The notes under the pieces were generated by a model, which was not told the DNA's origin, did not search any database, and worked only from the letters and a program-made list of their open reading frames with translations. DNA of 64,000 nt from Spodoptera frugiperda. Its lineage: Eukaryota; Arthropoda; Insecta; Lepidoptera; Noctuidae. The DNA lies in assembly GCF_023101765.2 (NCBI RefSeq), contig NC_064217.1, positions 8,529,788 through 8,593,787 on the forward strand. The letters run 5' to 3'. Position numbers and translations under genes: made by a program. Below are positions 24,813 to 36,200 of the stretch, piece after piece. Each line of letters begins with the position of its first letter. The first letter of the stretch is position 1.

Positions 24813-27035
24813 TTATTTATTAGTTCTTAAGCACATCCAACTGTATAAGTCTGGTATTCCATCATTGACGTGTGCTATAACTGGCGACGCTTCCTGCTCG
24901 TACGGTAGATGCCAGGTATTGTTCTTCTTTTGTGCACAGGGTGTAAACTTTAGGGGTGCCTGCAATCATAGATAGGATTTAGGATAAGAATAATAATAAA
25001 TTGTTTTAATGGGATAAAGACGGCAAACCGGGAGCCGGGTCACCTGACGGTCAGCAATCGGTGCAAGGCATGGACACTCGGAAAACCAGAGGAGTTACAG
25101 GGGTCATTGGAAGGTATTCGAGCTTACAGTAAACACACTTACGCGGCGAAACACAATGCAAGTGTTGTTTCACGCCGCGCCGGTTCCCTATCTGTGAGTC
25201 TGTGATATGATGTGGTACCTACATTGCGACGAGAGATTGCAAGCACAACTGGCGAACAAGACAAGACAATAACTCTCGGATTTGATCCCTAGATTCCTAC
25301 TAGAATATAAAGCAAACAAACTAATACATTACTTTACCTGAATGGAAGGTCTTTTTTGAGGATTCTGAAATATCATCCATTGGTGCTGCCACTGCCATCT
25401 TTTGAAAATTTGTATTAAACTTTCATCTTTTAAAAGGAATTTATGTCCTCTCAATAAGTCTTTGGAAACTATATCTGTATGAGGGCCACTAAGTATTGCT
25501 GCTGTTATGAAGTATGGATCATCTTGAGACCTGTAAATTGGGAAATTAACATTTAGTAACAGTTGCACTAATGAATGAAACTTTCATTTTATTTCAGAAG
25601 GAAATAACTTACACATTTTCAGTAAAGAAACACTTTGTTTTCTGCATAATTTGCTGCATCATCTTCATATTCCACCTCATCATATGCTGCCTGCCTAAGA
25701 GCAGTATCTTTTTGTTCTGTCTCACAAAATGATCAACAACTTGGTTCAAAAACTTCATCTTGTGCGTATGTGAGGCCATACCAACACCATAAGCTATGTT
25801 AAGTCCATCTAAAACAATGTCATAAGGTGCAGTTTTGTCTACAAAGTCGGTAAAGCTCTTTAGTTCTTCAGGCGATGTTTTTAAAAACAAATCTGAACCT
25901 ACAATAAGTTTTTCTTTTACTATCCTTTGTAGTTTGTCGAATTCATCATTTGTTAATGTTAAGCAGTCCAATTTATCCCTACAGCATGAACACTGGCCAC
26001 TAAAAAATAAATTATAAATTAATCTTTATTATTCTGTCTCCTTCCCATAATTTTGATACTGATTTTAACTAATACTTACTCTAATTTCTTTATTCTAGCA
26101 AAACCTGCATTCCAATTTAAAGTGTCATACACCTCTTTTAATTTATTAGCAGTATTCAAAGGTATAACAGCACAATTTTTTGCCACAAAAGAGTATATTT
26201 CATCCAAATATTTGTGAATGGTATTCTTGTCCTTATATTTTCTTAGAACATAGTCTATCCATGCTCCGTAAGCATTTTCTAGTAGAGGCCGTTTGTTTTT
26301 TATACTTTCATCAATTAATTCAAGAGCCTTTTTCTTCTTATTAAGGTTAAAGAAGGTTGCTACCAGAGTGCTATAGGCTGAATGTGATGGAGTTGTGGTT
26401 AAATGTATGTCACTTAATACTTTCAATGCTTTGTCCGTTTCATTTACAGCACACAGTGCATGCAACAGACGTTCACATGTACTGTACTCCAACACTTTAT
26501 ATTTATTATATAAACTTTTATGGGCATCTAAAATAAACTTTATTTGGTCCTTAGTCAGTTTCTCTTTCTTCGATATTTCGTAATACAGATTCAGTAAGCT
26601 ATTGATTGTACCCAAAGACAATTCTTCCTCTTTACTTTTTAAATGTTGAGCAAATGATAGTGCAATATCATATTTCTTTAAAGATGTCGTGTATTTTAAA
26701 ATGACCGCATCTATATTTTTTTGGTTAACATTGCCTTGTTTAGATAAAATATCATTCTTAAACGTAGCCCAGTCTTTTAGATTGTGTTCATCAATTGATT
26801 TAATTTGTTCTATTTGCTCATCGAAGTTCTTTTCTTTTACAAAAGACGCATTCTGGCTAATAAGTCTTAATCCAACTCTCGCAACTGAAATAGAAACTTA
26901 CACATTATAGTTTTTCTTGTTTTTAGAGCTTGAATGAGAATATGTACATAACTGAAACCGCACTGGAAACTTACATGAATTATTACGTTGAGTTACTATT
27001 CGCGTTAATGAATAAAACATATTGAACACTTTCAT
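24813..27035 (-). CDS. PRORP: Mitochondrial ribonuclease P catalytic subunit (PRORP/MRPP3)
   Basis: This protein-only RNase P nuclease cuts 5' leaders from mitochondrial tRNAs. Exons on the complement are 26,975-27,035, 26,080-26,884, 25,613-25,999, 25,338-25,530 and 24,813-24,947: 526 residues, near the usual family length. The N-terminus (MKVFNMFYSLTRIVTQRNNS) is basic and amphipathic, as in a mitochondrial import signal. Residues ~100-285 are helical PPR-type repeats. A split zinc site is visible: C292 and C295, then H495 (TWHLPY) and C521 (SWMCLR). The NYN nuclease aspartates are D353 (DGLN), D421 and D422 (SQDDPYF), and D442 (SKDLL), with spacing matching the human enzyme. The last exon lies beyond a ~390 bp intron holding a family B repeat. 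Stopping at the in-frame stop after exon 4 would lose two zinc ligands. It is divergent to crooked neck. Confidence 0.95.
25011..25160 (+). repeat. Family B relative inside the last PRORP intron
   Basis: GGGAGCCGGGTCACCTGACG, GGTCAGCAATCGGTGC and CATGGACACTCGGAAAACCAG, then GCAAGTGTTGTTTCACGCCG, are family B blocks in order. The insertion lengthens the intron between the fourth and fifth coding exons of PRORP. Confidence 0.65.
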
Positions 27036-27614
27036 TTATATTTATACATGAGTGTTATACATAAAATTATAATATTTGTAAAATATAATATCATTAATTG
27101 AGGTTATATTTCAATTCAAACATTACCCATTTTGACATCAACGACATTTTGTCATGAATAGTTCAGACTTGACACTGACATTGACGTATAAATGCCTTCT
27201 AGCCCAGGATATATCTATGGTACATCTATACATCCTAAAGATATTTGCATGTTTTATGATTATGGAAGAAAGAAAAACGTATTCACGTTACGCCATTTTC
27301 TTTTATTGAAACCATATTAATACGAATAAAACTTATTTTTATTTTTGCAATTTGCATTGTGAACAGTAGGCTTCGTATCTGTGGATGCGATGCGTGTCTG
27401 CGTTAGGTTCCCGCGTTAACGTCAGGCAGCGTCATCACCTCTATGGTCTTTATGTTTGTCTTTGATGTCGTCTATATTTCTTGACTTGTCTATTATTTCA
27501 GTCTGTCACTCAACTTTATTTACGTACGACACGCTACTTATTATTTTGTCTAATTTTGTAGCTTGTGTACAAATTCCAATATTTATTCATAAGTAGCATA
27601 AACCCATAACAATC
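27036..27614. promoter_or_regulatory. Shared divergent promoter of PRORP and crooked neck
   Basis: The two start codons face away from each other across 579 bp. Part of this must be 5' UTR on each side. There is no obvious TATA box at a fixed distance from either ATG, as is usual for housekeeping genes. GC content rises locally around 27,360-27,440. Bidirectional use is inferred from geometry only. Confidence 0.6.
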
Positions 27615-30287
27615 ATGGATAGCAAAACAACAAAAATGCCCAAAGTGGCAAAGGTAAATATTTCAACAAACAAGTTTTGGAGAGTGCTACTCAAAGTATT
27701 TGAATTTATCTTAAAATTATTGCTTTTTAGGTCAAAAATAAAGCACCAGCAGAGATACAAATCACTGCTGAACAACTTTTGAGAGAAGCCAAAGAGAGAG
27801 ACTTGGAGATTTTACCACCACCACCGAAACAGAAAATTTCTGATCCAGAGGAGCTTAGAGACTACCAGCATCGCAAGAGAAAAGCATTTGAAGATAATAT
27901 CAGGAAGAATAGACTGGTAAGTCTACGAAGAAACTAACTAAACGATATAAACCTCTTAATTGATATAAAAAAAATAAACATTCTTTGGAAATAACCTATA
28001 AATAAATACCTACTGTTATGACAAAAATCCAATAAGTAGAGTATATCTCAATGTTTTAATAGTGAAATTTAACTAAGTCAATTATATCTTATTTCAGGTT
28101 ATAGGAAATTGGCTCAAATATGCTCAGTGGGAAGAATCACAAAAGCAGGTCCAGAGGGCTAGATCCATTTATGAGAGAGCTCTTGATGTGGACCATCGAA
28201 ATGTTACCTTGTGGTGAGTTGTTATAGAATATACTTTCTGATAACTCTAATTGTAATACTGCTTTAACACAAAAACATAACTAAAACCTGAAACTAGTAG
28301 AACTTTTCTCAGTAAATTAATGTGTACACTATGATTTTTAATTAATTTTACATGTCTTATGATTGTTAGTATAAAAAAATATTTAAATATAATTACAACC
28401 TTTGATTTTAGGTTGAAATATACTGAAATGGAAATGAGGAACAGACAAGTAAACCATGCTCGCAACTTGTGGGACAGAGCAGTCACTATACTGCCAAGAG
28501 TCTCACAGTTTTGGTACAAGTACACCTACATGGAAGAAATGTTGGAAAATGTGGCAGGAGCTAGACAAGTAAGAATTCTATTTATAACATACACTTTTGT
28601 ATACCTAAATTTAAAAATCTATCTAACTACAATATTTTTATATTTCCAGGTCTTTGAACGCTGGATGGAGTGGCAGCCAGATGAACAAGCATGGCAAACA
28701 TACATAAACTTTGAACTACGATACAAAGAACTGGATAGAGCTCGACAGATCTATGAAAGGTTTGTTATGGTACACCCTGATGTCAAGAACTGGATCAAAT
28801 ATGCCAGGTTTGAAGAAAATCATGGATTCATCAATGGTGCAAGAAAAGTATTTGAAAGAGCTGTTGAGTTCTTTGGTGATGAGGATCTTGATGAAAGACT
28901 GTTCATTGCTTTTGCAAAGTTTGAAGAAAATCAAAAAGAACATGATAGAGCCAGAGTTATCTACAAATATGCATTAGACCACATTCCTAAAGACAGAAAT
29001 AAGGAATTGTACAAAGCTTACACAATTCATGAGAAGAAGTATGGAGACAGATCTGGTATTGAAGATGTTATTGTAAACAAGAGGAAGTATATGTATGAAC
29101 AGGAAGTTATTGAGAATCCCACCAACTATGATGCTTGGTTTGACTACATAAGACTTGTTGAGAATGAAGGAAATGTTGATGATATCAGGGACACCTATGA
29201 AAGAGCAATAGCAAATGTACCTCCTTCTAAAGACAAGCAGTTCTGGCGACGATACATATACTTGTGGATTAATTATGCTTTATATGAAGAATTAGAGGCA
29301 GAGGACACAGAAAGAACAAGGCAAGTTTATAGAACATGCCTGGAACTAATACCTCACAAGATATTTACATTTTCTAAAATATGGCTGATGTATGCTCAAT
29401 TTGAAGTGAGATGTAAAGATTTAAAACAAGCTAGAAAGACCCTAGGTATGGCCCTTGGCATCTGTCCCAGAGACAAACTTTACAGGGGTTACATTGATTT
29501 GGAAATTCAATTGAGAGAATTTGATAGATGTAGAATATTATATCAAAAGTTCTTGGAATATGGCCCAGAAAATTGCATAACATGGATAAAGTTTGCAGAG
29601 TTAGAAACATTGCTTGGTGATACTGACAGGGCTAGAGCTATTTATGAAATAGCAGTTGCGCAGCCAAGACTTGATATGCCTGAGCTGTTATGGAAAAGTT
29701 ATATAGACTTTGAAGTACAACAAGGAGAAACAGAAAAAGCAAGACAACTTTATGAAAGATTGTTGGAGAGAACAGTCCATGTAAAAGTTTGGCTTTCTTA
29801 TGCAAAATTCGAATTAAATGCTGAAAATGCTGATGACATAAATGTAGACCTAGCTAGGCGCGTCTATGAGCGTGCTAATGATAGCCTCCGAAGTGCTGGT
29901 GAAAAGGAGGCCAGAGTACTGCTGCTAGAAGCATGGAAAGACTTTGAAACGGAAATTGGTGATGGAGAAAAGCTTGAAAAAGTTCTCTCTAAGATGCCAA
30001 GAAGAGTTAAAAAGAGACAAAAGATTATTAGTGAAAGTGGAGTTGAAGAAGGGTGGGAAGAAGTATTTGATTATATATTCCCAGAGGATGAAATGGTTAG
30101 ACCTAATCTTAAGCTGCTTGCTGCTGCAAAACAATGGCGCAAACAAAAAGAGGTCTCACAACCAGCAGAATCAGAATCTAGAACTGACCAAGAAGAAAGA
30201 CAGGAGGATGATGATGATGATAGTAGTGAAGAAGAACAGACTCCCCCACAACCACAGGAGCAGAAAGAAAAAGAGGATGAAAGTTAA
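27615..30287 (+). CDS. crn: Crooked neck (Clf1/CRNKL1), spliceosomal HAT-repeat protein
   Basis: A core component of the Prp19-associated spliceosome complex in the nucleus. Exons are 27,615-27,653, 27,731-27,916, 28,098-28,213, 28,412-28,568 and 28,650-30,287, giving 711 residues, close to fly Crn. The start is ATG GAT AGC AAA. The family N-terminus (ITAEQLLREAKERDLEILPP) is intact. From about residue 60 to 620 the chain is a row of HAT (half-a-TPR) repeats, each with W and Y/F anchors, for example NWLKYAQWEE, LWLKYTEMEM, FWYKYTYMEE and NWIKYARFEE. The C-terminus is acidic and Q/E rich (DDDDSSEEEQ). The 81 bp intron before the last exon has no in-frame stop. An ATTAAA signal follows the stop codon at about 30,309. 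Its 3' end meets that of Naa20. Confidence 0.97.
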
Positions 30288-30351
30288 TTTGACATTAATT
30301 AAGAATACATTAAAAGATTTTCTGTAATTTTATTTCATTTATTTGTTTTTG

Positions 30352-31205
30352 CTAATCCACATCTTCGGGCCGAACTGGATGTGTCAGTGGTATAACAGAC
30401 TTTTTATTAACATCTCTCGAACATGCTTTTCTCATATCTGTAACACAAAATAATTAATGAATTAGTGTACCTACACAAACTAAATATTTTAAATCAAATA
30501 CCAAAACACCATCTTACCATAGGCATCTTCATCTGGATCTCCAGAGTAATATTCTAATACTGTCCTATACACTATGTAGCCTAAGTTCTTGTACATATTA
30601 ATGGCAACTTTATTGCTTACTCTTACGAAGAGATCTACAAAATATGCTTTTTTCCTGTAAAAATCAAAACAAATTATGTAATAATCATACTTGGAACAAA
30701 ACCTTTTTTATGCTAAGTATTATACTAACTTTTCTGACACATCTTCCAAAATGTTCATCAAAGTAGCTGCAAGGCCCAGCCTCCTATATTCAGGGCCTAC
30801 AGTCAATGCGGTGACATGACCATGCCAGTTCTCACCATGACCCTCTGCCTTTCCCATAACTGAAAATATATTTCAATTATACACTACCAGAACTAAATTA
30901 TGTAGGTTGTACATACTTAAAAATAACTAAGTACACCACAGAAAATCAATTGAACCACTTACTATATCCCATTATTTCTCCACTTGGAGACTCAACGACT
31001 TGAAAATATTCTGGCCAATGGGCTAAATATTGAGTGTAAAACGATAGCCCATAAGTTTCAGTAAGAGGGTCCAAATTTCTGTGAAAATAATAAATAAGTT
31101 ATTTGACAAGGCGGCATGCGGTATCTGCTGTCTGCAATATATTTGCACTTACACATTGTTGAATTTCAACATGTCCTCACAAGTAAATGGTCTAATTGTA
31201 GTCAT
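30352..31205 (-). CDS. Naa20: N-alpha-acetyltransferase 20, NatB catalytic subunit
   Basis: It acetylates the N-terminal Met of proteins starting Met-Asp, Met-Glu, Met-Asn or Met-Gln, with the partner Naa25 on ribosomes. Exons on the complement are 31,153-31,205, 30,963-31,078, 30,730-30,859, 30,518-30,654 and 30,352-30,437: 173 residues, against ~178 in human. It opens MTTIRPFTCEDMLKFNNVN. A GNAT fold follows: GYIMGKAEG strand, WHGHVTAL, the acetyl-CoA loop R82-R-L-G-L-A, FVDLFVRVSN and the conserved MYKNLGY. It ends in the Naa20-specific DMRKACSRDVNKKSVIPL and HPVRPEDVD. None of the five exons is long enough to stand out as an open frame. The stop codons of this gene and crn are 64 bp apart on opposite strands. 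Confidence 0.97.
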
Positions 31206-31552
31206 TTTTGTAAAATGTATTGTACGTGCAACTGATCGTAAATACGTGAATATTAGTTTATTATTATAAAAGTGTGACAATACTGTCTTGGTAGAATATC
31301 AGTTTCAGTGTCTAATATTGTCTTGTCAATGTCAAATATCAAGAGTATGTCAAGTGTCATGGAACTCATAGACAATTTTTTTTTTCTTTTAAAACTAACA
31401 AAAAACATATAACCCGGAACCGTGTATCGACAACTAAGATAATAGTCGAATCGTACAATTTACACTTGAAATCTTGAAACGAACTCATGATTTTTCTTTC
31501 TCATTTGTTGTACATATGTCTATATCATCAAAAAATACCATTATCGTTGCTT

Positions 31553-31621
31553 GGCCGACGCGGGAATCAAACCCGCTATATTGCACATCAGCCAGTCATC
31601 TAGTCACTGCACCAATCGTGC
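31553..31621. repeat. tRNA-related repeat fragment
   Basis: TTGGCCGACGCGGGAATCAA and ACCCGCTATATTGC, followed by ACTGCACCAATCGTGC. On the complement it carries a GGTTTGATTCCCG B-box-like stretch. It lacks a cloverleaf, so it is a SINE-like remnant and not a tRNA gene. Confidence 0.5.
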
Positions 31622-31629
31622 AGTTAAGT

Positions 31630-31863
31630 CAGTTCCGGCGTTAGGGGGTGGCGTGATGGGGCGATGGCCCAGGGCGACAAATTCTGGGGGTGCCAAGGTC
31701 TAAATTTGGAGTCTCTTGCCTCTCCTGATGCAAACCCTCAGAACTGTGCTCTACGCTCTGTGCATATGCATATTTTTTATTGAGATTTTTTTTGATGCAC
31801 TTGAGTCAAGTGGGCGCCACAATATTTTCGCCCGGGGTATCAGTGGCCCTTACGCCAGCACTG
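31630..31863. mobile_element. 234 bp hAT-type MITE
   Basis: The element begins CAGTTCCGGCGTTAGGGG and ends CCTTACGCCAGCACTG, which are imperfect inverted repeats of the CAG...CTG type. The 8-base AGTTAAGT lies on both sides (31,622-31,629 and 31,864-31,871), the length typical of hAT target-site duplications. No transposase frame. The perfect duplication suggests the insertion is not old. Confidence 0.85.
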
Positions 31864-33184
31864 AGTTAAGTACTAAAAGTCTGTAGCCACTACACCAACT
31901 GCTGACCAGCTATTGGCGATATTGAATAGGTCCAAACGTATTAATTGTACAGCATACGCATTTGCACAAAACGTAACCATTTTAAAGAAGACAGTTGTTA
32001 TTATTTTGTAAGTCGGCCCTTGTTCCTTAGTATACAGCACTTGACGATAACTATTGTACATCGACTTTTGAAAAAACCTACTAGCTGAGTTGCATAGTGC
32101 CGTTAGAAGCCACTAAAACTAATCGAGCCTCGAATCATCATTTATAGAAGAACGAAAAAGAAAAAAAAATGTATGAAGAAGAAGTTGTAAATTTTTCATA
32201 AGTCGATATTTATGAAAGTGTGATATTCGCTATTATTGTGCTATAATTTAATTGGATGTGAAATAAATCGAAAATTGTACTTATTTCCCTAGTCCTGGAA
32301 TACCTGGAACGTTACCAAGGCTATAAAAAAGCATTTTAACTACATGAAAAGCTTAGTAGTGAAGGTAGTTTGTCAGTTTTAGTAACTTAGGTTTAAGTAT
32401 TATTATATTTTTGCAAGATTAAAATATTAGAAAGGTATCTTCATGGTATCTTGAACACTGTTTTATTCTTTGCTTGTGACAACGATGATGATACAAAATC
32501 ATAATCGACTAAAACGCGACTTATGCATTTAGTACTTACAACAATATATTTAATTTTAAATCATAAATTGCTTAAATAATAGTCGTAAAGTATAAATCTT
32601 CATCAATTTCTATTTTAATTTATAAATAACATCAAAATTTGTTTTAAAATCCACAAAATCTGAAGTAAAAATAGAGAAAACAGAAAGATGCACGATTTTG
32701 TTGCCATCAACAATAATTTTTGTTGTACTAGAGTTATTGTCTGACTCGTTTTAACACATGTCGAAAGACATATTTATTACTCTTTTACAAGCTAAAAGCT
32801 CAAGTGGAGCGATCTATGGGCTTCTTGCAGTTTACCAACACGACAATGGCCGAATTGTCCGTATAGGATATTTTTTATTGGCCCGTACGTCCCAACCTGC
32901 CATGTCTTTGGTTTTAAAAATGGCGTATACAAGCTTTTTGTTTGCCGGTGTACGCTGTTGAATACTTTCCAAGACCTCGCGCGTATTCCTATAAGACCTA
33001 AACGTCGTGAATATGAAATTAAAGTACATGTGTAGGTATATAATCAACGCTGTGGACCCCGTGAACAAAATTTTGTAGCGTTATGGTGAATTAGAATGGT
33101 GCCTGTGGCTTGTCAATCTCGCACGTCGTCAGGTTACCCGTTCGTAACGTAAATATCACACAGCGAGCGTTTTATATTTCAGAT

Positions 33185-33211
33185 ATGACAGCGTCGCAAA
33201 ACAGTAGATAA
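33185..33211 (+). promoter_or_regulatory. uORF overlapping the e(y)3 start codon
   Basis: An 8-codon frame (ATG ACA ... AGA TAA) sits just 3' of a TTTATATTTCAG splice acceptor ending at 33,182. Its TAA shares one base with the main ATG (TAATG). If the acceptor is used, ribosomes would have to re-initiate or scan past to make e(y)3. Confidence 0.55.
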
Positions 33212-36200
33212 TGGAGAGTTCAGAAGATGATGCGGGCACAGCGACGAACGCTTCCCGCCGTGCATCGGCGCGGGAAAAGGACGTCGGACTGGCCGAGGAC
33301 GTCAATGCAACTAGTAGTTTCCAGCAGGAACCATCTGAAACGCGGACGGCTTGTGATACTCCCGCGATGTCGGAGGATAATTTCGACGGCGATAGCGTAC
33401 CGTCGCCGTCGGCGCAGGACGTCAACGCGAGCACCGAGGCGATTTTGGATATGATAGACGAAATTGTTGACGGTCCGGGTGCGCCAAAGCGGGTACCTCT
33501 AGAATCAGAATCTGTAGATACGCTTTTTGACGAACTCGAAATCACCAGTGAACACTCGAATATCGTCGTACAAGAATCAAGTAGCACTCTTTCGGACAAC
33601 ATCACCGCACATCCCGCAGAAGCATCACCAGCCGACAGTGCCAAAAGCGATTTACCGGTTCAGTTTGGCATTGACTCTCAGACCGAATCTTTAAGTGATC
33701 TATCACCAGGTGTTTTAAATACAGACAGTGTTGACTCTTTACCACAAAGTTCATCTCTGCCAGAGGCAGGTGAGCCTGCAGTGTCTACACAGCCTGAAGA
33801 CAGTGCTCTGTCAGATGTGGTACCCGAGGCATCAGAAGCACCTGCTAGTTGCCCTCCACCCAATATTCCTTCCAGCAGTGAAGAAAAGACTGTGCTGAGC
33901 ATTACAGACTCTAGTGGTGATTGTGAAACACAGGAACGAACAGTAAAGTGTGTGTCATCCAGTGATAACAGGGACAATGTGACTGTCGAAAGTGCAGAAT
34001 CAACATCTAGTGATAGTAGTGTTAGTGAAGGTAAAGCAGTGTTTGTAGAAACGCCAGTTCGGTCACCACTCAAACGGCGTCTGGTACGGCCAGCACCCAG
34101 TGAACGACGGCCAGACTCTACAGTGTCCTCGACTGTTGATTCCCAAATTGTTCATTTACCCGCTACTGAACAAACAAGTAGTGAAAATATCACCAAGGAT
34201 GTGACAAGTTCATCTGATGCTGTGCCCACATTACATGGTAACGTAAAACCAGAAGAGATTAGAAATGTAAGTGATAATAATTTCTGCAAAGCAGAAACGT
34301 CTGTGAGTTCTCCTAAAAAAATTAAGCTTATTAGGCAAAAAGTTATTTCTGGTACTAATAATAGAGATAATTCTATTAATCAGTCTGCTATTCAATCAGA
34401 TAAGGATCAGTGTCAATCAACTTCATCTGATAGCCATTCATTACCCTTGCCTGAGCCTCATTCAGAATCTTCAAATAATATTAATATCTCACAATCTCAA
34501 GACACCAATGAACCATTAATTCCTGTTGTTAACTGCATATCTGAGTCGCCTGTTGATAGTCCTGTACAAACAGCAAGCTCCGATGAACATTCCCAACCCA
34601 GAATAGACCATTCTCATTCATTAAAACTAGAAGAGATTGAAAAACATGATAGTAATGAACAGATGTCGTCTGGTCAGTCCAGCTCATGTTCACCAAATTC
34701 TTCTGAAGCAACTCAACCTATTGTTGATGATAATAATGAAGTTAACGAAACAAGTAGTATATCTGAACCAAACTCGGCTCCACCCCAAGCTGAAATTATA
34801 CAAAATGATTTGATCCCTGATGAAAGCAATGTTAATTATGATGATCATGGGGATGCTAAAGATGTAGAAAGTGCTCAAAATGAAGTATTGCCTTCCTCAC
34901 AAAGCATACCTGCATGCATACAGAATGTAGAGAGTTCTGAACCAGAAAGTAGCAATAACTTAGCTCAAAATCTTACAATAACTCAGGATTGTGTACAAAT
35001 TCAAGATCATACAGATGACAATCATGACACAAATGAGCAAAATGATATGCAAGTAGATGACCGTACACAAGTCCAAGATCAAAAGGAACAGGAGGATAGC
35101 ATGCAAGTGGAAGAGCACATAGAAAGGCAAGATCCTACACAAGCCGAAGACCAAACAAAACAGCAAGATGATATGCAAGTGGATGAGCAAACAGAAGAAC
35201 AAGATCTTTCAGAGGTTCAAGACCAAACACCACAGGAAGATAGCATGGAAGTGCAAGATAACTCAAAAGAGGATAATCATACCCAAGAGCATGATCATAC
35301 AGAAATTAAAGATCACACACAGGTGCAAGATCATACACAAGTGCAAGATCATGCACAACCGGAAGATCATATACAAGTGCCAGAGCATACAGATGTGCAA
35401 GATCTCACGCAAGTGCAAGATCATACAAAATTAGAAGATCACATGCAAGTGCAAGATCATAAAAAACTAGATGATCACACAGAAGTGCAAGATCTTACGA
35501 AAATACAAGATAACACGCAACTGCAAGATCATACACAAGTGCAAGCTCATACACAAGTCCAAGAACACACTGATGTACAGGATCATGTACAGGTGCAAGA
35601 TCATACACAAGTACAAGATCCTACACAAAAACAAGATCATACACAATCGGATCCTTCACATGCGCAAGATCGCAAGCAAGTGGAAGATCACACAGAAGTG
35701 CAAGATCATAAACAACTTGAAGATCACATTGAAGTGCATGATCATACACAAGTTCAAGATCACACGCAAATGCAAGATCGACCGCAAGAGCAAGATCATA
35801 CACAAGGGCATGATCAGACACTACAGCGTGAACACACGCCAGAGCCTGTTAGCATACAAAGGCATGATCAGTTGCCCCAGCGCGGACACACGCCAGAGCC
35901 TGTTAGCATACAAAGGCATGATCAGTTGCCCCAGCGCGGACACACGCCGGAGCCTGTTAGCATAAAAGAGCATGATCAGACGCCACAGTGTGAACAAACG
36001 CCAGAGCCTGTTAGCATACAAGGGCATGATCAGACGCCCCAGCATGAACGCACGCCAGAGCCTGTTAGCATACAAGTGCAAGATAATACCCAAATGGAAG
36101 AACCTAAGCCAGTGCAAGAGGATGAAAAGAAAGTTCCACCAATCAAACTTAACTTATCTATGGCTAATCTATCTGAATCTAACAAAGAGACAGAACACAG

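Larger units (their letters stand above)
31206..33182. other. Intergenic region between Naa20 and e(y)3
   Basis: It must contain the Naa20 promoter at its left end and the e(y)3 promoter and a non-coding first exon somewhere to the right. Neither has a TATA box that I can place. A tRNA-related repeat (31,553-31,621) and a hAT-type MITE (31,630-31,863) are present. The rest is AT-rich with no supported gene. Confidence 0.55.

Noticed and set aside
25329..25337. Stop codon after the fourth PRORP exon as the true end
   Set aside because: It lies within a good donor context (CAG|GTAAAG), and the missing zinc ligands are encoded in phase at 24,813-24,947.
28359..28411. Start codon of the longest open frame upstream of the crn HAT repeats
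   Set aside because: This ATG lies in an intron. Conserved N-terminal crn exons at 27,615-28,213 splice in frame to 28,412.
35168..35965. Plus-strand frames with repeated K-C-K-I units
   Set aside because: These are alternate frames of the 18 bp repeat block, open only because the unit length is a multiple of three.
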